Positions 9,159-18,246 are shown, counted from the stretch's first letter. The stretch is 64,000 nucleotides of DNA from [Clostridium] clostridioforme AGR2157 (GCF_000424325.1 NZ_AUJR01000004.1:1-64000), one strand, 5' to 3'. Notes: generated by a model not told the origin, from the sequence alone. Made by a program: numbers and translations.

Positions 9159-9716
9159 ATGATTGAGCAGAAATTTGGACCGAGAAGGTGCCGGGATACC
9201 CGAGAACCACGCGCGGATCAGTGTCCGGATGTTGTATTTTATCGCTGCAGAAGCTGTAACAGCTTATTTCCAGTTACCGGAGGCCAGGCGCTTTTAGAGA
9301 AGAAAATTCTCTGCTGCAATGAGGAAGCAGAGCGCCTGGCGCCAACGGACGCCGAAGGGGCAAAGGAGCTTTTGGAACTGAGCTACCAGATTACGGGCGG
9401 CTATAACGACAACGCCGTAAAGGTATCCTGGAAGACGAAAAAGCAGGAATGCGTTCCGCAGTGGATTTATCTGAAGACCTTCACCGGCGGTTATTTAAAA
9501 TACGTGATGAAGGAAAAACGTTCCCCCATGGTATTTGCACTGGCAGATACGGATGCGTTCTGCTACTGTGATGAAGACCCCTGCCTGGAATGTGTGTTTC
9601 GCTGTAAAAGGGGTTTTGCGGTTTACGCATATTCTGAGGGAACGGGGCTTTTGGAAATGCCGTTGGACCGAATGACGGCCCACTGGCAGACACGAGAAAA
9701 GGAAACGGAAAAGTAG
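9159..9716 (+). CDS. Desulfoferrodoxin-like metalloprotein, divergent
   Basis: This protein of 185 residues begins 8 bases after the ligase stop and has a weak ribosome binding site, so it is probably translated by coupling. Near residue 30 it has CRSC, then CC after 18 residues, matching the CX2C-Xn-CC iron site of desulforedoxin/desulfoferrodoxin. The later part (VKVSW, QWIYLKTFTGGYLKYV) looks like a degenerate superoxide reductase beta-sandwich. I do not see the histidines that bind the catalytic iron. A separate Cys cluster, CYCDEDPCLECVFRC, lies near residue 145. A redox or oxygen-protection partner of the dehydrogenases is possible, but its function is unknown. Confidence 0.5.
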   Translation: MIEQKFGPRRCRDTREPRADQCPDVVFYRCRSCNSLFPVTGGQALLEKKILCCNEEAERLAPTDAEGAKELLELSYQITGGYNDNAVKVSWKTKKQECVPQWIYLKTFTGGYLKYVMKEKRSPMVFALADTDAFCYCDEDPCLECVFRCKRGFAVYAYSEGTGLLEMPLDRMTAHWQTREKETEK

Positions 9717-9726
9717 GGGGGGATAC

Positions 9727-10076
9727 GTGAATCATGCCCAGCTTTTTAACAATAAGAAAACGCTGCGGCGATCAACTATGCGCAGGGCTTTAACGACCGT
9801 GTTCTGAACTGGTATCAGAAAAGGACCGGGGAAGATCCGGAGGTTTCCAAAGCTAAACGCAACCGGCGGGGAGCTGTCCTTACCTTTGTCTATATCTGTC
9901 TTACCTGGGTGATATCCCAGACAGGGCTTACGGCACTGGTATCCAAGGGACTGACCGCGGCATCCTATATCAATTTATTCACTCTCATCCTTCCCACGGT
10001 GATGAATGTGATAATCGGATGGCCGGACGGAGCGTATGACAGCGGCAGGAAGGTGCAGGCCGGAACAGAAAAATAA
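9727..10076 (+). pseudogene. Small membrane protein, frameshifted near its start
   Basis: A GTG at 9727 with a GGGGGG site just upstream opens a frame that dies at codon 20 or so. A second frame (stop at 10074-10076) continues a sensible protein. Joining them by adding one base at about 9760 gives some 117 residues: a soluble amphipathic start, WYQKRTGEDPEVSK, then two likely membrane segments (AVLTFVYICLTWVISQTG and INLFTLILPTVMNVIIGW). It lies 17 bases before the permease gene and looks like a small permease partner. Either the gene is broken or the assembly lacks a base in the AAAAC run. Confidence 0.5.
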
Positions 10077-10093
10077 ATGATGGAGGTATTTTT

Positions 10094-11395
10094 ATGTTAG
10101 CAACAGTGGGTCTTATTTTTGCCATTGCTCTCCTGGTGGTTATGATCATCAAGGGGATTGACATGATAACTGCTACCGTAATTACGGCGGTAATTATCTT
10201 ATTAAGCAGTCAGCTCAGCCTGTCCGACGGTCTTCTTACCACATTCTCCGGCGGCGCCGGTGGTTTCGTAACTTCCTGGTTCCTGATTCTGGGTATGGGA
10301 GGCATCTTCGGACAACTGGTGCTGGAAACCGGACTGGCAACGAAAATAGCCAAATGGCTGACACAGAAGCTGGGAGCTAAGATGGTTGGTCTGGTTATAT
10401 TGATCTGTACTTTTTTTATCACACTTTTAGGCATCAATGGATATATCATGGTGTTTGTACTGTATCCGATCGCAGATAATCTGCTCCGTGAAAATAAGAT
10501 GGACCGCAGGCTGCTTCCGTTCATGCTTCTGGGGGGTGGAGCTTCCGCCAATGGATTTATGTACACCCTGGATATCTGTAACGTACTGCCCAGCGGTTAT
10601 CTGGGAACGTCTCTGGGATCGGCGCCTTTCTTATCGCTTGTGTTTACCGTAATCGTGGCTGTGTGCTACTTCGTATATTTCAACTATGCCCAGGCCCAGA
10701 GCCACAAAAAACATACGAATGAAGAGCTGCTGGCCATGTATGCCGACTCCAATAAGATTATGAGCGATGAAGAACTTCCTGGTATCGGGATGTCGGTGCT
10801 TCCGTTCGTTGTAGTGTTTGGCATTGTAGTGGCTACCTCCAGCTGGGGAACCTCCACGAGTATCCTGTTTTCTTTGACCGTGGGCATTCTGCTGATTATA
10901 GCGACACAGTTTAAGCATATTGAAAATATTAAATCCTCCGCGAAAACGGGCGCAGGATCAGGACTGAATTCTATGCTGACGGTTGCGGCGGTTATGGGAC
11001 TTTCCAAGGTGCTCAGTCTGTCACCTGCGTTTAAAGAGCTGCAGCAGGCCGTTTTGGCCATGAATATGCCGGTGTATTTAAAGGCTTATTTCGGAACCGC
11101 GGTACTGACTGGTCTGACCGGATCCGCAATCTCCGGCGAAACCATATTCCTGGAGAGCTTCGGCCAGGCGTTTGTGGATATGGGAGTCAATGTCCAGGCT
11201 CTTCACAGAATCGTGGCAGAGTCGGCCCTGATTTTAAATAAGCTGCCTAACTCCTCCGTGGCGATTCTTACAATGTCCATCTGCGGGTGTAGCTTAAAGG
11301 AGAGCTATAAGCACGTGATTCTGGGAACCATGATTCCAGCGGCTGTAGCGGGTCTGGTTATCGCTTTGATGGCTACCTTTGGTATTACATTTTAG
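10094..11395 (+). CDS. GntP/CitMHS-type carboxylate permease
   Basis: This very hydrophobic protein of 433 residues has about 12 membrane segments and the layout of the GntP gluconate:H+ symporter superfamily, including GGGASANGFMYTLDICNVLPSGYLGT and, near the end, NKLPNSSVAILTMSICG. It has a GGAGG site 8 bases upstream and closes the acyl-CoA cluster. The natural inference is uptake of the acid that the CoA-transferase or ligase then activates. GntP members carry hydroxy or keto acids, which hints at such a substrate, but specificity cannot be read from sequence. Confidence 0.75.
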   Translation: MLATVGLIFAIALLVVMIIKGIDMITATVITAVIILLSSQLSLSDGLLTTFSGGAGGFVTSWFLILGMGGIFGQLVLETGLATKIAKWLTQKLGAKMVGLVILICTFFITLLGINGYIMVFVLYPIADNLLRENKMDRRLLPFMLLGGGASANGFMYTLDICNVLPSGYLGTSLGSAPFLSLVFTVIVAVCYFVYFNYAQAQSHKKHTNEELLAMYADSNKIMSDEELPGIGMSVLPFVVVFGIVVATSSWGTSTSILFSLTVGILLIIATQFKHIENIKSSAKTGAGSGLNSMLTVAAVMGLSKVLSLSPAFKELQQAVLAMNMPVYLKAYFGTAVLTGLTGSAISGETIFLESFGQAFVDMGVNVQALHRIVAESALILNKLPNSSVAILTMSICGCSLKESYKHVILGTMIPAAVAGLVIALMATFGITF

Positions 11396-11411
11396 AGAAT
11401 TGTGAGTATGG

Positions 11412-11461
11412 AAAAAGGAACCGTTCCTCTGGTTCAGAGAGCAGAGGACGGTTCCTTTTTT
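11412..11461 (+). terminator. Rho-independent terminator after the acyl-CoA cluster
   Basis: A long stem runs from AAAAAGGAACCG to CGGTTCCTTTTTT with an extended inner pairing (TCCTCTG/CAGAGGA), followed by a T-run. As the arms begin with As it may also serve the convergent LysR gene on the other strand. Confidence 0.85.
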
Positions 11462-11501
11462 GCGTTTTGTGTGACAGCTATGCGGCAGGTGTGAAGGAAT
11501 C

Positions 11502-12389
11502 TTACTCCGGCATATTTAAGCAATGGGCGACCATGAAGTTCGCAAAGGCTTCCACGGCTGAAGTGATGAAGTTTTTACTGCTGTATACCATATAAATTAT
11601 GCGGGTATCTTTTGGAACATCGAGAAGCCGGACCTTGGAAAGATTACTGAACTGCCTCAAAAAGGGGGTATCGGCCACAATGGCCACTTTTGAGGAGTTG
11701 GAAATCCTGCCGGCAATGGAGATTTCGTCGTCATAGGAATAGACGGCCTCCACTCCCTTTTTTTTCAGCAGCTTGTGGACGACCTTGCCGATGGGGATTG
11801 TATCCCGGTAGGTGGTCAATCTGTAACCATTTAAGTCAGACAGATACATGGCGCCGCGGTCTGCCAGCGGATGGTTGTTTTGGACAATGGCGATCAGTTC
11901 CTGATAGGTGATGGGGACGAAGACCAGTCCGGGCATGTCGTCCACCATGGAACAGAAGCCGATGTCATATTTACCGCTGGAAACGCCCTGAGCCACCTCA
12001 ATGGACATTCCATGATAGATATTAATCGTGGCCAGCGGATTCTTCTCGTGATAAAGCTCCAGCGCTTCCGGTAAAAAGTCACCTAACAGGGTGGGGATGC
12101 ATCCGATATCGATAGAGCCGCTGATATGACCTGATTTCTCCTTGATCAGAGAGATGCCGTGCTCCAGGATACCTAAGGATTCGCTGACGTACTGGTAAAA
12201 TTCTTTCCCGTATTTGGTAAGCTGGATATTACGCCCCTTTTTCTGGAAAAGGGATACCCCGAGTTCTTTTTCCAGGGATGCGATGGAATCGCTTAAGCTG
12301 GGCTGCGTAATATAAAGTGCCTTGGCTGCCTCCGTATAATGCTGGACTTCAGCCAGTTTTCGAAAATAGTATAGTTGTGGTAAGTTCAT
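11502..12389 (-). CDS. LysR-family transcriptional regulator
   Basis: This 295-residue LysR protein has an N-terminal winged helix (LPQLYYFRKLAEVQHYTEAAKAL, ITQPSLSDSIASLEKELG) and a periplasmic-binding-like effector domain. The start at 12389 puts GGAGTG at the right distance and gives the usual LysR N-terminus; the longer frame to 12434 adds an atypical leader. It is convergent with the GntP permease and is the most likely regulator of the 1.7-11.4 kb cluster, with an acid or acyl-CoA as effector (inference). Confidence 0.85.
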   Translation of the reverse strand: MNLPQLYYFRKLAEVQHYTEAAKALYITQPSLSDSIASLEKELGVSLFQKKGRNIQLTKYGKEFYQYVSESLGILEHGISLIKEKSGHISGSIDIGCIPTLLGDFLPEALELYHEKNPLATINIYHGMSIEVAQGVSSGKYDIGFCSMVDDMPGLVFVPITYQELIAIVQNNHPLADRGAMYLSDLNGYRLTTYRDTIPIGKVVHKLLKKKGVEAVYSYDDEISIAGRISNSSKVAIVADTPFLRQFSNLSKVRLLDVPKDTRIIYMVYSSKNFITSAVEAFANFMVAHCLNMPE

Positions 12390-12493
12390 AATACACTCCA
12401 ATAAATTGATATACTTATTATACAGGATGAACAAAGAAAATGCCAGTAAACAGCGAAAAAATTCCGGCTGTATTCTAATTACAGTCAGGAATT

Positions 12494-12690
12494 CTAATTT
12501 ACATTTGTCCGACTATCTGATCCGGCAGCCGGGACGCAGTCTGATGGTGGATACCTCTTTTCGGTTTGAACAGGATTAGGAGATACTGCGCGGTATGGTG
12601 GAGGCGCTTGGAGTGTCCTATAAGGATCTGGACGTGTTTATTACCCACGACCATCCGGACCATATGGGGCTGAACGTCTTCAACGGTCAA
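12494..12690 (+). pseudogene. Metallo-beta-lactamase-fold hydrolase fragment
   Basis: The frame reads YLIRQPGRSLMVDTSFR, an in-frame TAG, then EALGVSYKDLDVFITHDHPDHMG. The THDHPDHMG segment is the zinc-binding HxHxDH motif of the metallo-beta-lactamase fold. The match stops abruptly after MGLNVF. With an internal stop and no C-terminal half this is a dead fragment. Confidence 0.7.
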
Positions 12691-12751
12691 TCCAAATGCC
12701 TCCAGGATCAGCCCTATGAAACTATCCGATTTCTGACAGGGCCCTATCTTT

Positions 12752-13085
12752 ATGTACGCCTCTCCAGAATATGGAAGTAACATCATCTATGCGTTGATTG
12801 CCGCCGGGGTATCCGTTGTGGTCACATTTGTCATGACATTGATTTTTGGCTGGGATGATCCGAAAGAGGCAGAAGAGGCATTAGCTGGAAAAGACAGGGC
12901 AGACAGAGGGGCATTCACTGGAAGAGACAAGACAAGTAGCGGGGCATTAAAGGAATTTGCAATTACAAGCCCTGTTACAGGCGGGATGATACCGCTTTCA
13001 GAGGTAAAAGACGAGACATTTGCCAGCGGAATGCTCGGCCTTGAGAACGGGAACTGTATCACGAAGAATGATTACGAACCGACAG
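12752..13085 (+). pseudogene. PTS enzyme II (beta-glucoside type) fragment
   Basis: The frame covers the end of a membrane EIIC domain (IIYALIAAGVSVVVTFVMTLIFGWDD), a charged linker with a repeated AGKDRADRGAF/TGRDKTSSGAL pattern, and the first residues of an EIIA-Glc domain (SPVTGGMIPLSEVKDETFASGMLG). It breaks off before the active-site histidines and runs into Rhs-like sequence at about 13085. It is a remnant of a larger EIIBCA gene. Confidence 0.75.
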
Positions 13086-14822
13086 AAGGCAAAGACACAT
13101 ATTGCCTATGACAGGAATGGTAATGTGACCGAATTTACCTATGCAGATGGAGGAAAGGTTACTTATACATATGACCGGGCCGGACGTCTGCGCACAAGCA
13201 CCGCACAGAACGGACTTGTGACAGAACTGACCTATGACGGCAATGAAAATATCATCCGGATCAAGGATGATGACAGTCGCATTTACAAATATGATTATGA
13301 CCACAATAACCTCTGGTCGCGCGGAGGACCCATTAGGCGGAATCACTGCCTATACCTATGACGGGGCCGGGAACCGGGTATCAGAGACCAATGCAGAGGG
13401 ACATACAACCACATATGCTTACGATGCAGTGGGACGCCTTAAGGAGATGACCGATGCCCTGGGCGGAGTGGTATCCCAGGAATATGACCTGAACGGAAAT
13501 ATTCTTAAGGGAACAGATGCCAACGGACACATCACGGATTACCATTATGATGTGCTGGGGCAGCTCCTGGCACAGTCGGATGCAGCCGGATATGTGACAG
13601 CATTTGAACATGATTCCCTGGGAGATGTTATCAAAATGACAGATGCTCTTAAGGGGGAAACTACGTATGAAAGGGATGCCCTTAGGAGAACTAACAAGGT
13701 AACAGATGCTAGGGGAGGTGAATACCTCTATGATATGGACGAGGTAGGCAATGTTACTAAGATTACCATGCCTGATGGGGATACCATTGTTATGGGCTAT
13801 GATACTGGAGGGTGCCTTCGGAAGTTGCGCGATGAAGCCGGGCTGCTGACCATCTACCAGTATGATGCCATGGACCATGTCACATCTGCATCAGATAATG
13901 CCGGGAATAAGATGACCTATGAGTACGACACAAGCGGCAACCTGATTAAGCAGACGGATACCATTGGCCAGCAGCTACACATATGATTCGCTGGGGCGTC
14001 TCAAGACGGCTGTTAATGGCTCCGGAAAGACCGTGGAATATGTATATGATGGAGCCGACAACCTGAAGGGAATCCTGTACCCCGATGGGAAGGATGTACA
14101 GTACGAGTATGATAAGAATGATAATATAACCCGGATTAAGGACAGGGATGGAAGGGAAATCCAATTCAGCTATGATCCGCTAATACGTCTGGTCCGTGTG
14201 GACCGTCCGGAAGGGACCGTGACCACCATAACCTATAATGCATACAACCAGGTGACAGAGCTTCAGAACAACTGTGTATGCGGATTCCTTATCTCAAACT
14301 ACAAGTATACCTACAACAAGGCGGGACTCGTGTCTTCGGAAACGGCGAAAGAATGCCTGTTCGCATCCGAAAAGGACTATGGCCATAAGGGAGGGGACAA
14401 GGATAACACGGACATTTACCTACGATGCAGACGGCGAGCTGGTGGAGAGTAAGGAGAGCAAGGGCCAGTTTGATAAAGTGACGTATACCTACAAATACGA
14501 TCAGGCCGGGAACATAACCCTGGCAAAGAAAGCGAAGCTCAACAGTTATCTGGAATCCTGGCAGAACACCTACACCTATAATGCGGATAACCAGATGACA
14601 GAGGCAACCGTATGTGAGGGGAACCTGACGAAAAAGTATACATTCACTTATGATGCCAACGGAAACATGACAGCCGAGTGCTTCCATAAGCAGGCGTAGG
14701 TGCGTTACCAGTACGATACCGAGAACCGGCTGACGGCAGTGTACGACCCGCAGAAGCTTCTGGTTGCTAACGGAACAGCACGATATTCTGGAACTTCTGC
14801 ATCGGAGACGGAAAAGATCCTC
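13086..14822 (+). pseudogene. Rhs/YD-repeat protein, broken by several frameshifts and a stop
   Basis: Many copies of the YD-repeat pattern (YTYDRAGRL, YAYDAVGRLKEMTDALGG, YEYDTSGNLIKQTD, FTYDANGNMT) run through at least four frame segments (13086-13330, 13320-13980, 13970-14400, 14400-14820). An in-frame TAG lies at 14697-14699. Intact Rhs/wall-associated proteins wrap a C-terminal toxin or adhesin in a shell of such repeats. Here there is no N-terminal secretion part and no C-terminal toxin. The repeats end at about 14820 where IstB-like sequence begins. Confidence 0.85.
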
Positions 14823-15015
14823 CACGATTTTCTGCTCTCAGTATGACTCAAGCGGCTGGTATGACCAGCTTGGAGGAGACGACAGCCCGCTCGCAGAAGC
14901 AATCCTTGACCGCATCAAGCATGACGCATACAAGATCAATATCGTACCGACAGATCCGTCCAACTACCGATCGATGAGGGAGGTATATGGTCTAGATCCG
15001 GCAATGAGCGAGTAA
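14823..15015 (+). pseudogene. IS21-family helper ATPase (IstB) C-terminal fragment
   Basis: The frame reads FCSQYDSSGWYDQLGGDDSPLAEAILDRIKHDAYKI, the conserved end of IstB, with a stop at 15013. Only the last 60 or so residues remain. It is fused directly to the degraded Rhs sequence, so an IS21-like element probably inserted here and was then mostly deleted. Confidence 0.75.
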
Positions 15016-15362
15016 ACTCGCACATGTAACCTGCTAACCCAATGATTTCCCAGTCCGGACTACTGATTTCCGGTCCTCCGGACTGGCGCTTTCAGCGCAC
15101 CGGTATATCCAATTTATTTGTTAATCCTACTAAAATACTAGAAGAAATGCTAGGAAATACAATGGGTTTTGGAATATGAGTGAAATATTGTGAGAAAAAA
15201 TCTCAGTTTGGAATTGGTTTGAATATCAAAGTATTTATGCAAACCAATTCAATAACCCTATAATCCTCCTCAATCTATCATCCCCTAAGTTTATCATTCA
15301 CATTGTAATCTCTAATACACAGTGATAGAATAAACCTATAACATATCGAGGGGGGAGTTATT
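15016..15362. other. AT-rich intergenic stretch with one hairpin
   Basis: No gene is visible. A perfect 10-base inverted repeat, CCAGTCCGGA (15050-15059) with TCCGGACTGG (15077-15086), follows the IstB remnant and may be an element end or old terminator. The rest is AT-rich without clear signals, apart from the ribosome binding site of the next gene. Confidence 0.4.
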
Positions 15363-15587
15363 ATGTCTGAATCAAAGCGCTTAAAGCAATGTCCTATATG
15401 TAAAGAGTTTTCGGATGTATCAGAAATGTATTGTAGTTGTGGCTATGAATTTGGGGGAAATCGCTGTACCAATCCAAAGTGTAAACGAGCCTGTGATGAT
15501 TTTACACGCCTTTGCCCGGATTGTGACAGTGCGACACAAAACTACCTTGATGGTTATTTACAAGGTATATCCACCAATGTTAAGTAA
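15363..15587 (+). CDS. Small zinc-ribbon protein
   Basis: The frame of 74 residues follows a strong GAGGGGGGAG site. It carries two four-Cys patterns: CPICKEF with CSCGYEF, and CTNPKCKRAC with CPDC. This suggests a double zinc ribbon. No partner or function can be inferred; it sits in a zone of decayed mobile DNA and may be cargo. Confidence 0.55.
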   Translation: MSESKRLKQCPICKEFSDVSEMYCSCGYEFGGNRCTNPKCKRACDDFTRLCPDCDSATQNYLDGYLQGISTNVK

Positions 15588-15733
15588 AAATGGCCGACTA
15601 TTAAAATACATTACAGCCAAGGGAAATAAAATATGACAGTAAGACCTAAAAAGGAATAAACGTAACTGGAATGGCTCACCAATAACATACTTGAGGTAAA
15701 CACATATATTGACAGCAATCATGAGAATGTCCC

Positions 15734-16159
15734 ATGATGATTCAGATGAACAACCATGGGGAAAGTTACCTGAATCAACATCCATATGATATATGGCAGG
15801 GAAGTAACGGTAATTGGTATACGTATCTGCCGGATAAAGAGAGAGGGAGGGTGCTTAAGAAAAGAAGTTCAGAAACAAAGATTAGACAACTGATAATTGA
15901 CTATTATAAGAGTAAGACACCAACATTGGGAGAAGTATTCACAGAATGGGCAACTGATAAGTTGGAGTTGGAAGAAATAAAAAAGGGTACATACGACCGA
16001 TATATTAGAGACTTTAAGCGATTTTTTGGTGATGAGAAAATAAAGAATCTAAGATTTGAGTCTATTGACGAAGAATGGCTTGAGAAGTTTATTAAGAAGG
16101 CTATTGTCAAAGAAAAACTTACAAGAAAGTCATATTGTACTATTTATGCGGCATGGTGA
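15734..16159 (+). pseudogene. Tyrosine recombinase (integrase), N-terminal remnant
   Basis: The frame begins with an arm-binding-like segment (YDIWQGSNGNWYTYLPDKERGR) and continues into a SAM-like core-binding domain (TLGEVFTEWATDKLELEEIKKGTYDRYIRDFKRFFGD). This is the layout of integrases of conjugative elements and phages. It stops within the core-binding domain (about residue 141); the catalytic domain with its Arg-His-Arg-Tyr residues is gone, and what follows is frameshifted noise. It lies 270 bases from the 3' end of ssrA, a common integration target, so it marks the edge of an old integrated element. Confidence 0.75.
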
Positions 16160-16327
16160 AAGGATAAAAACATTTACATACAGGAAACGCATTGTCAGTG
16201 CGTGTAATGCACTTTGCATAATGATATTAACTGCACAAGGCAATACTATTTCTACAGTAACAAGAATAATAATACCAAGATACAGCAGATAAATCGGGCT
16301 GCAATTCCAATGAAAACAGCCTAAAAA

Positions 16328-16368
16328 GTAATCAAAAAAGGTAATCAAAATCCTAAAAAGGTAATCAA
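16328..16368 (+). repeat. Three GTAATCAA direct repeats near the ssrA 3' end
   Basis: GTAATCAA occurs at 16328-16335, 16341-16348 and 16361-16368, each preceded by an A-rich run (AAAAAG). The repeats lie between the integrase remnant and the tmRNA 3' end, where arm-type integrase or excisionase sites would be expected. The role is inferred from position. Confidence 0.45.
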
Positions 16369-16432
16369 GCATTTCTAAAAAGAAAATGCCGGAATTCCTT
16401 ATAAAATAAGGAAAAACCGACATCATTCAGCA

Positions 16433-16769
16433 TGGAGCTGAGGGGAATCGAACCCCTGTCCGAAAATCAATTCCCTGTTCTTCTACTATCATAGTCCTTT
16501 ATTTGACATTCCCTCTGCCATCAGAGAAAGGACACCCGGATGGTTTCAGTAGCTTCATCATACGCCCATATGCTCAAAGCTTTGCATACGTCGTTTCCCA
16601 CATAGTCGATGCCAGGGTCTTAAAGTGCGGGTGCTCTAAGTCTGACAGCTGCCATTAGGCAGCGATTGCTAATTCGTCGTTAGCGTTTATATTTATTTTT
16701 GCCATTTAACCCATTGCATGGGGATAGCTTCACCAGCTGCATGACCCCCGTCGAAACCAGTACAACCCC
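16433..16769 (-). ncRNA. ssrA: tmRNA (ssrA)
   Basis: The minus strand carries the tmRNA 5' end GGGGTTGTACTGGTTTCGAC at 16750-16769. The 3' end carries the T-loop GGGGTTCGATTCCCC and CAGCTCC-A at 16433. GGGGTTG pairs with CAGCTCC to close the tRNA-like acceptor stem; CCA is not encoded. The tag frame runs from 16702 to 16655 and encodes AKININANDELAIAA, a normal hydrophobic-ended degradation tag. tmRNA frees stalled ribosomes. Its 3' end faces the integrase remnant, matching use of ssrA as an attachment site. End positions are from base pairing and family pattern. Confidence 0.95.
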
Positions 16770-16824
16770 TGAATATTCAGTACTGCGCTTACCTGGTATG
16801 CTAACGAAATCCTGCGCTCACTCT

Positions 16825-16853
16825 ATATTAGCAGTTTCCGGTGTCGCTGTCAA
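16825..16853 (-). promoter_or_regulatory. ssrA promoter
   Basis: On the minus strand TTGACA (16853-16848) is followed after exactly 17 bases by TAATAT (16830-16825), a near-consensus vegetative promoter. Transcription should begin near 16818, leaving a precursor leader of about 50 bases to be removed to make the mature 5' end. Confidence 0.8.
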
Positions 16854-17421
16854 GGGTAATGATGAAATATAGACAGGCAAGATATAGCAAGAGCCGCAGG
16901 CATTGCCAGAAATAAATTCGTAGAAACTTTGTAATGAAACATACCTCTATAATTAAGAGAAAAGAAATACCAGAATTCCCTCTTTCTGGTAGTATAAGGA
17001 TAGGGCATATTAGTACGCCCGGTATCATATGAATAGATTCCGATGAAAACAGAAAAGAGGGAGGCAAGTGTGAAAAATAACTGAATGGTTTAGAAAGACT
17101 TTACCAAACACAAAAAGGGAGTCTTTCGGCTCCCCAAAAAAATTATTTTAGGAATAGCAACATTGACTGTCATCCTGTGACTGAATAAATATGGTTTATT
17201 ACCAATGATAAGAGTCCGGGCTCAATGTCCCACTTGTTTGTGTTTGAAAGAATGACGGCACATATAATTATGCGGGGTCGAAATAAATTCGCCACTCCTC
17301 CTTCCGTGCTCTGTAGTATATTGCTATTCCATATAAGAATTATAAAACAAAGAGTGGAGGGGCACAACATTTTTCATAACTTGTTTGTGCCTTGAGCGAA
17401 GCGAAAGGAATGATAAAAATT
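16854..17421. other. Intergenic stretch with one minus-strand terminator-like hairpin
   Basis: No gene can be supported. On the minus strand GGGAGCCGAAAGACTCCC followed by TTTTT (about 17117-17140) looks like a factor-independent terminator, but no minus-strand gene feeds it. A plus-strand piece around 17080-17180 (KHKKGVFRLPKKIILGIATLTVIL) resembles the start of a membrane protein and may be a leftover. Confidence 0.4.
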
Positions 17422-18198
17422 ATGAAATATATTATGAAGAAGACAGTATATACAGCAGGTATTAGCGCGGCTGTGGCCGCAGCAGCCTTAGGGCTGGGCG
17501 GGTGTGCGGCAGGGACGCAGATTCCGGACACTTTGAAGGTACAGAATGTAGGCGCGGCAGAGAACGTGATTACGGTGACCGGGCGTGAGGAGGTAAAGGT
17601 GGTGCCGGATATGGCCCAGATTGAATATGTCGTCTATACCAGGGAGGATACAGCCGCTGCCTGCCAGGAGAAGAACGCCAGTGACCTTAACGCAGCCATT
17701 GAGACATTAAAGGGCCTGGGAGTGGAAGAAACTTCCATACAGACATCTTCCTATGGTCTGAGTCCTATCCGCAATTGGAATTCAGATAAACAGGAGATAA
17801 TCGGATATGAGATGACTACCAATTTGACAGTCTCTGACATACCTATTGACAATGCAGGAACCATCATTACAAAGTCAGTGGCCGCAGGAGTCAACGGTAT
17901 TAATTCCGTCAGCTATTTTTCCAGCAGCTATGATGCCAGCTATCAGGAGGCGCTGAAGGGAGCCATGGCCGTGGCCCAGGCCAAAGCGCAGGCTCTGGCG
18001 GAGGCCAGCGGAAAGACATTGGCCGGTGTGGTCCATGTGGAGGAATTCGGCTATCAGCCGGAGACCAGATATGCCTCCTATAATTCAGGGGGTTCTGCCA
18101 AGATAGCTGCGGCCGTGGAAGACGCAGGTGTTCCCGTAATGCCGGGCCAGGTCAGTGTGGAAGCCCAGGTGACGGTTGCGTATGAGCTGAATGAATAG
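17422..18198 (+). CDS. SIMPL-domain (DUF541) lipoprotein
   Basis: The start at 17422 gives 258 residues with a signal peptide ending in the lipobox LGGC, so the mature protein should be lipid-anchored outside the membrane. The rest is a SIMPL/DUF541 domain: ENVITVTGREEVKVVPDMAQIEYVV, then an Ala-rich helix (MAVAQAKAQALAEASGKTLAGVVHVEE). Members form oligomeric shells and some are linked to oxidative stress; the true role is unclear. It stands alone, convergent with the purine permease. Confidence 0.85.
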   Translation: MKYIMKKTVYTAGISAAVAAAALGLGGCAAGTQIPDTLKVQNVGAAENVITVTGREEVKVVPDMAQIEYVVYTREDTAAACQEKNASDLNAAIETLKGLGVEETSIQTSSYGLSPIRNWNSDKQEIIGYEMTTNLTVSDIPIDNAGTIITKSVAAGVNGINSVSYFSSSYDASYQEALKGAMAVAQAKAQALAEASGKTLAGVVHVEEFGYQPETRYASYNSGGSAKIAAAVEDAGVPVMPGQVSVEAQVTVAYELNE

Positions 18199-18246
18199 GT
18201 TATATTAAACTTACTGAATGGAAAACAAGTGAAATAACGCCGTGTG

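Noticed and set aside
13086-14822. Intact polymorphic toxin (Rhs) system
   Set aside because: The repeats are split by frameshifts and a stop, the N-terminal export part and C-terminal toxin are missing, and no immunity gene follows.
16321-16370. CRISPR-like array
   Set aside because: Only three 8-base repeats with uneven 5- and 12-base gaps; far too short for a CRISPR. No CRISPR array or transfer RNA gene was seen anywhere in the window.
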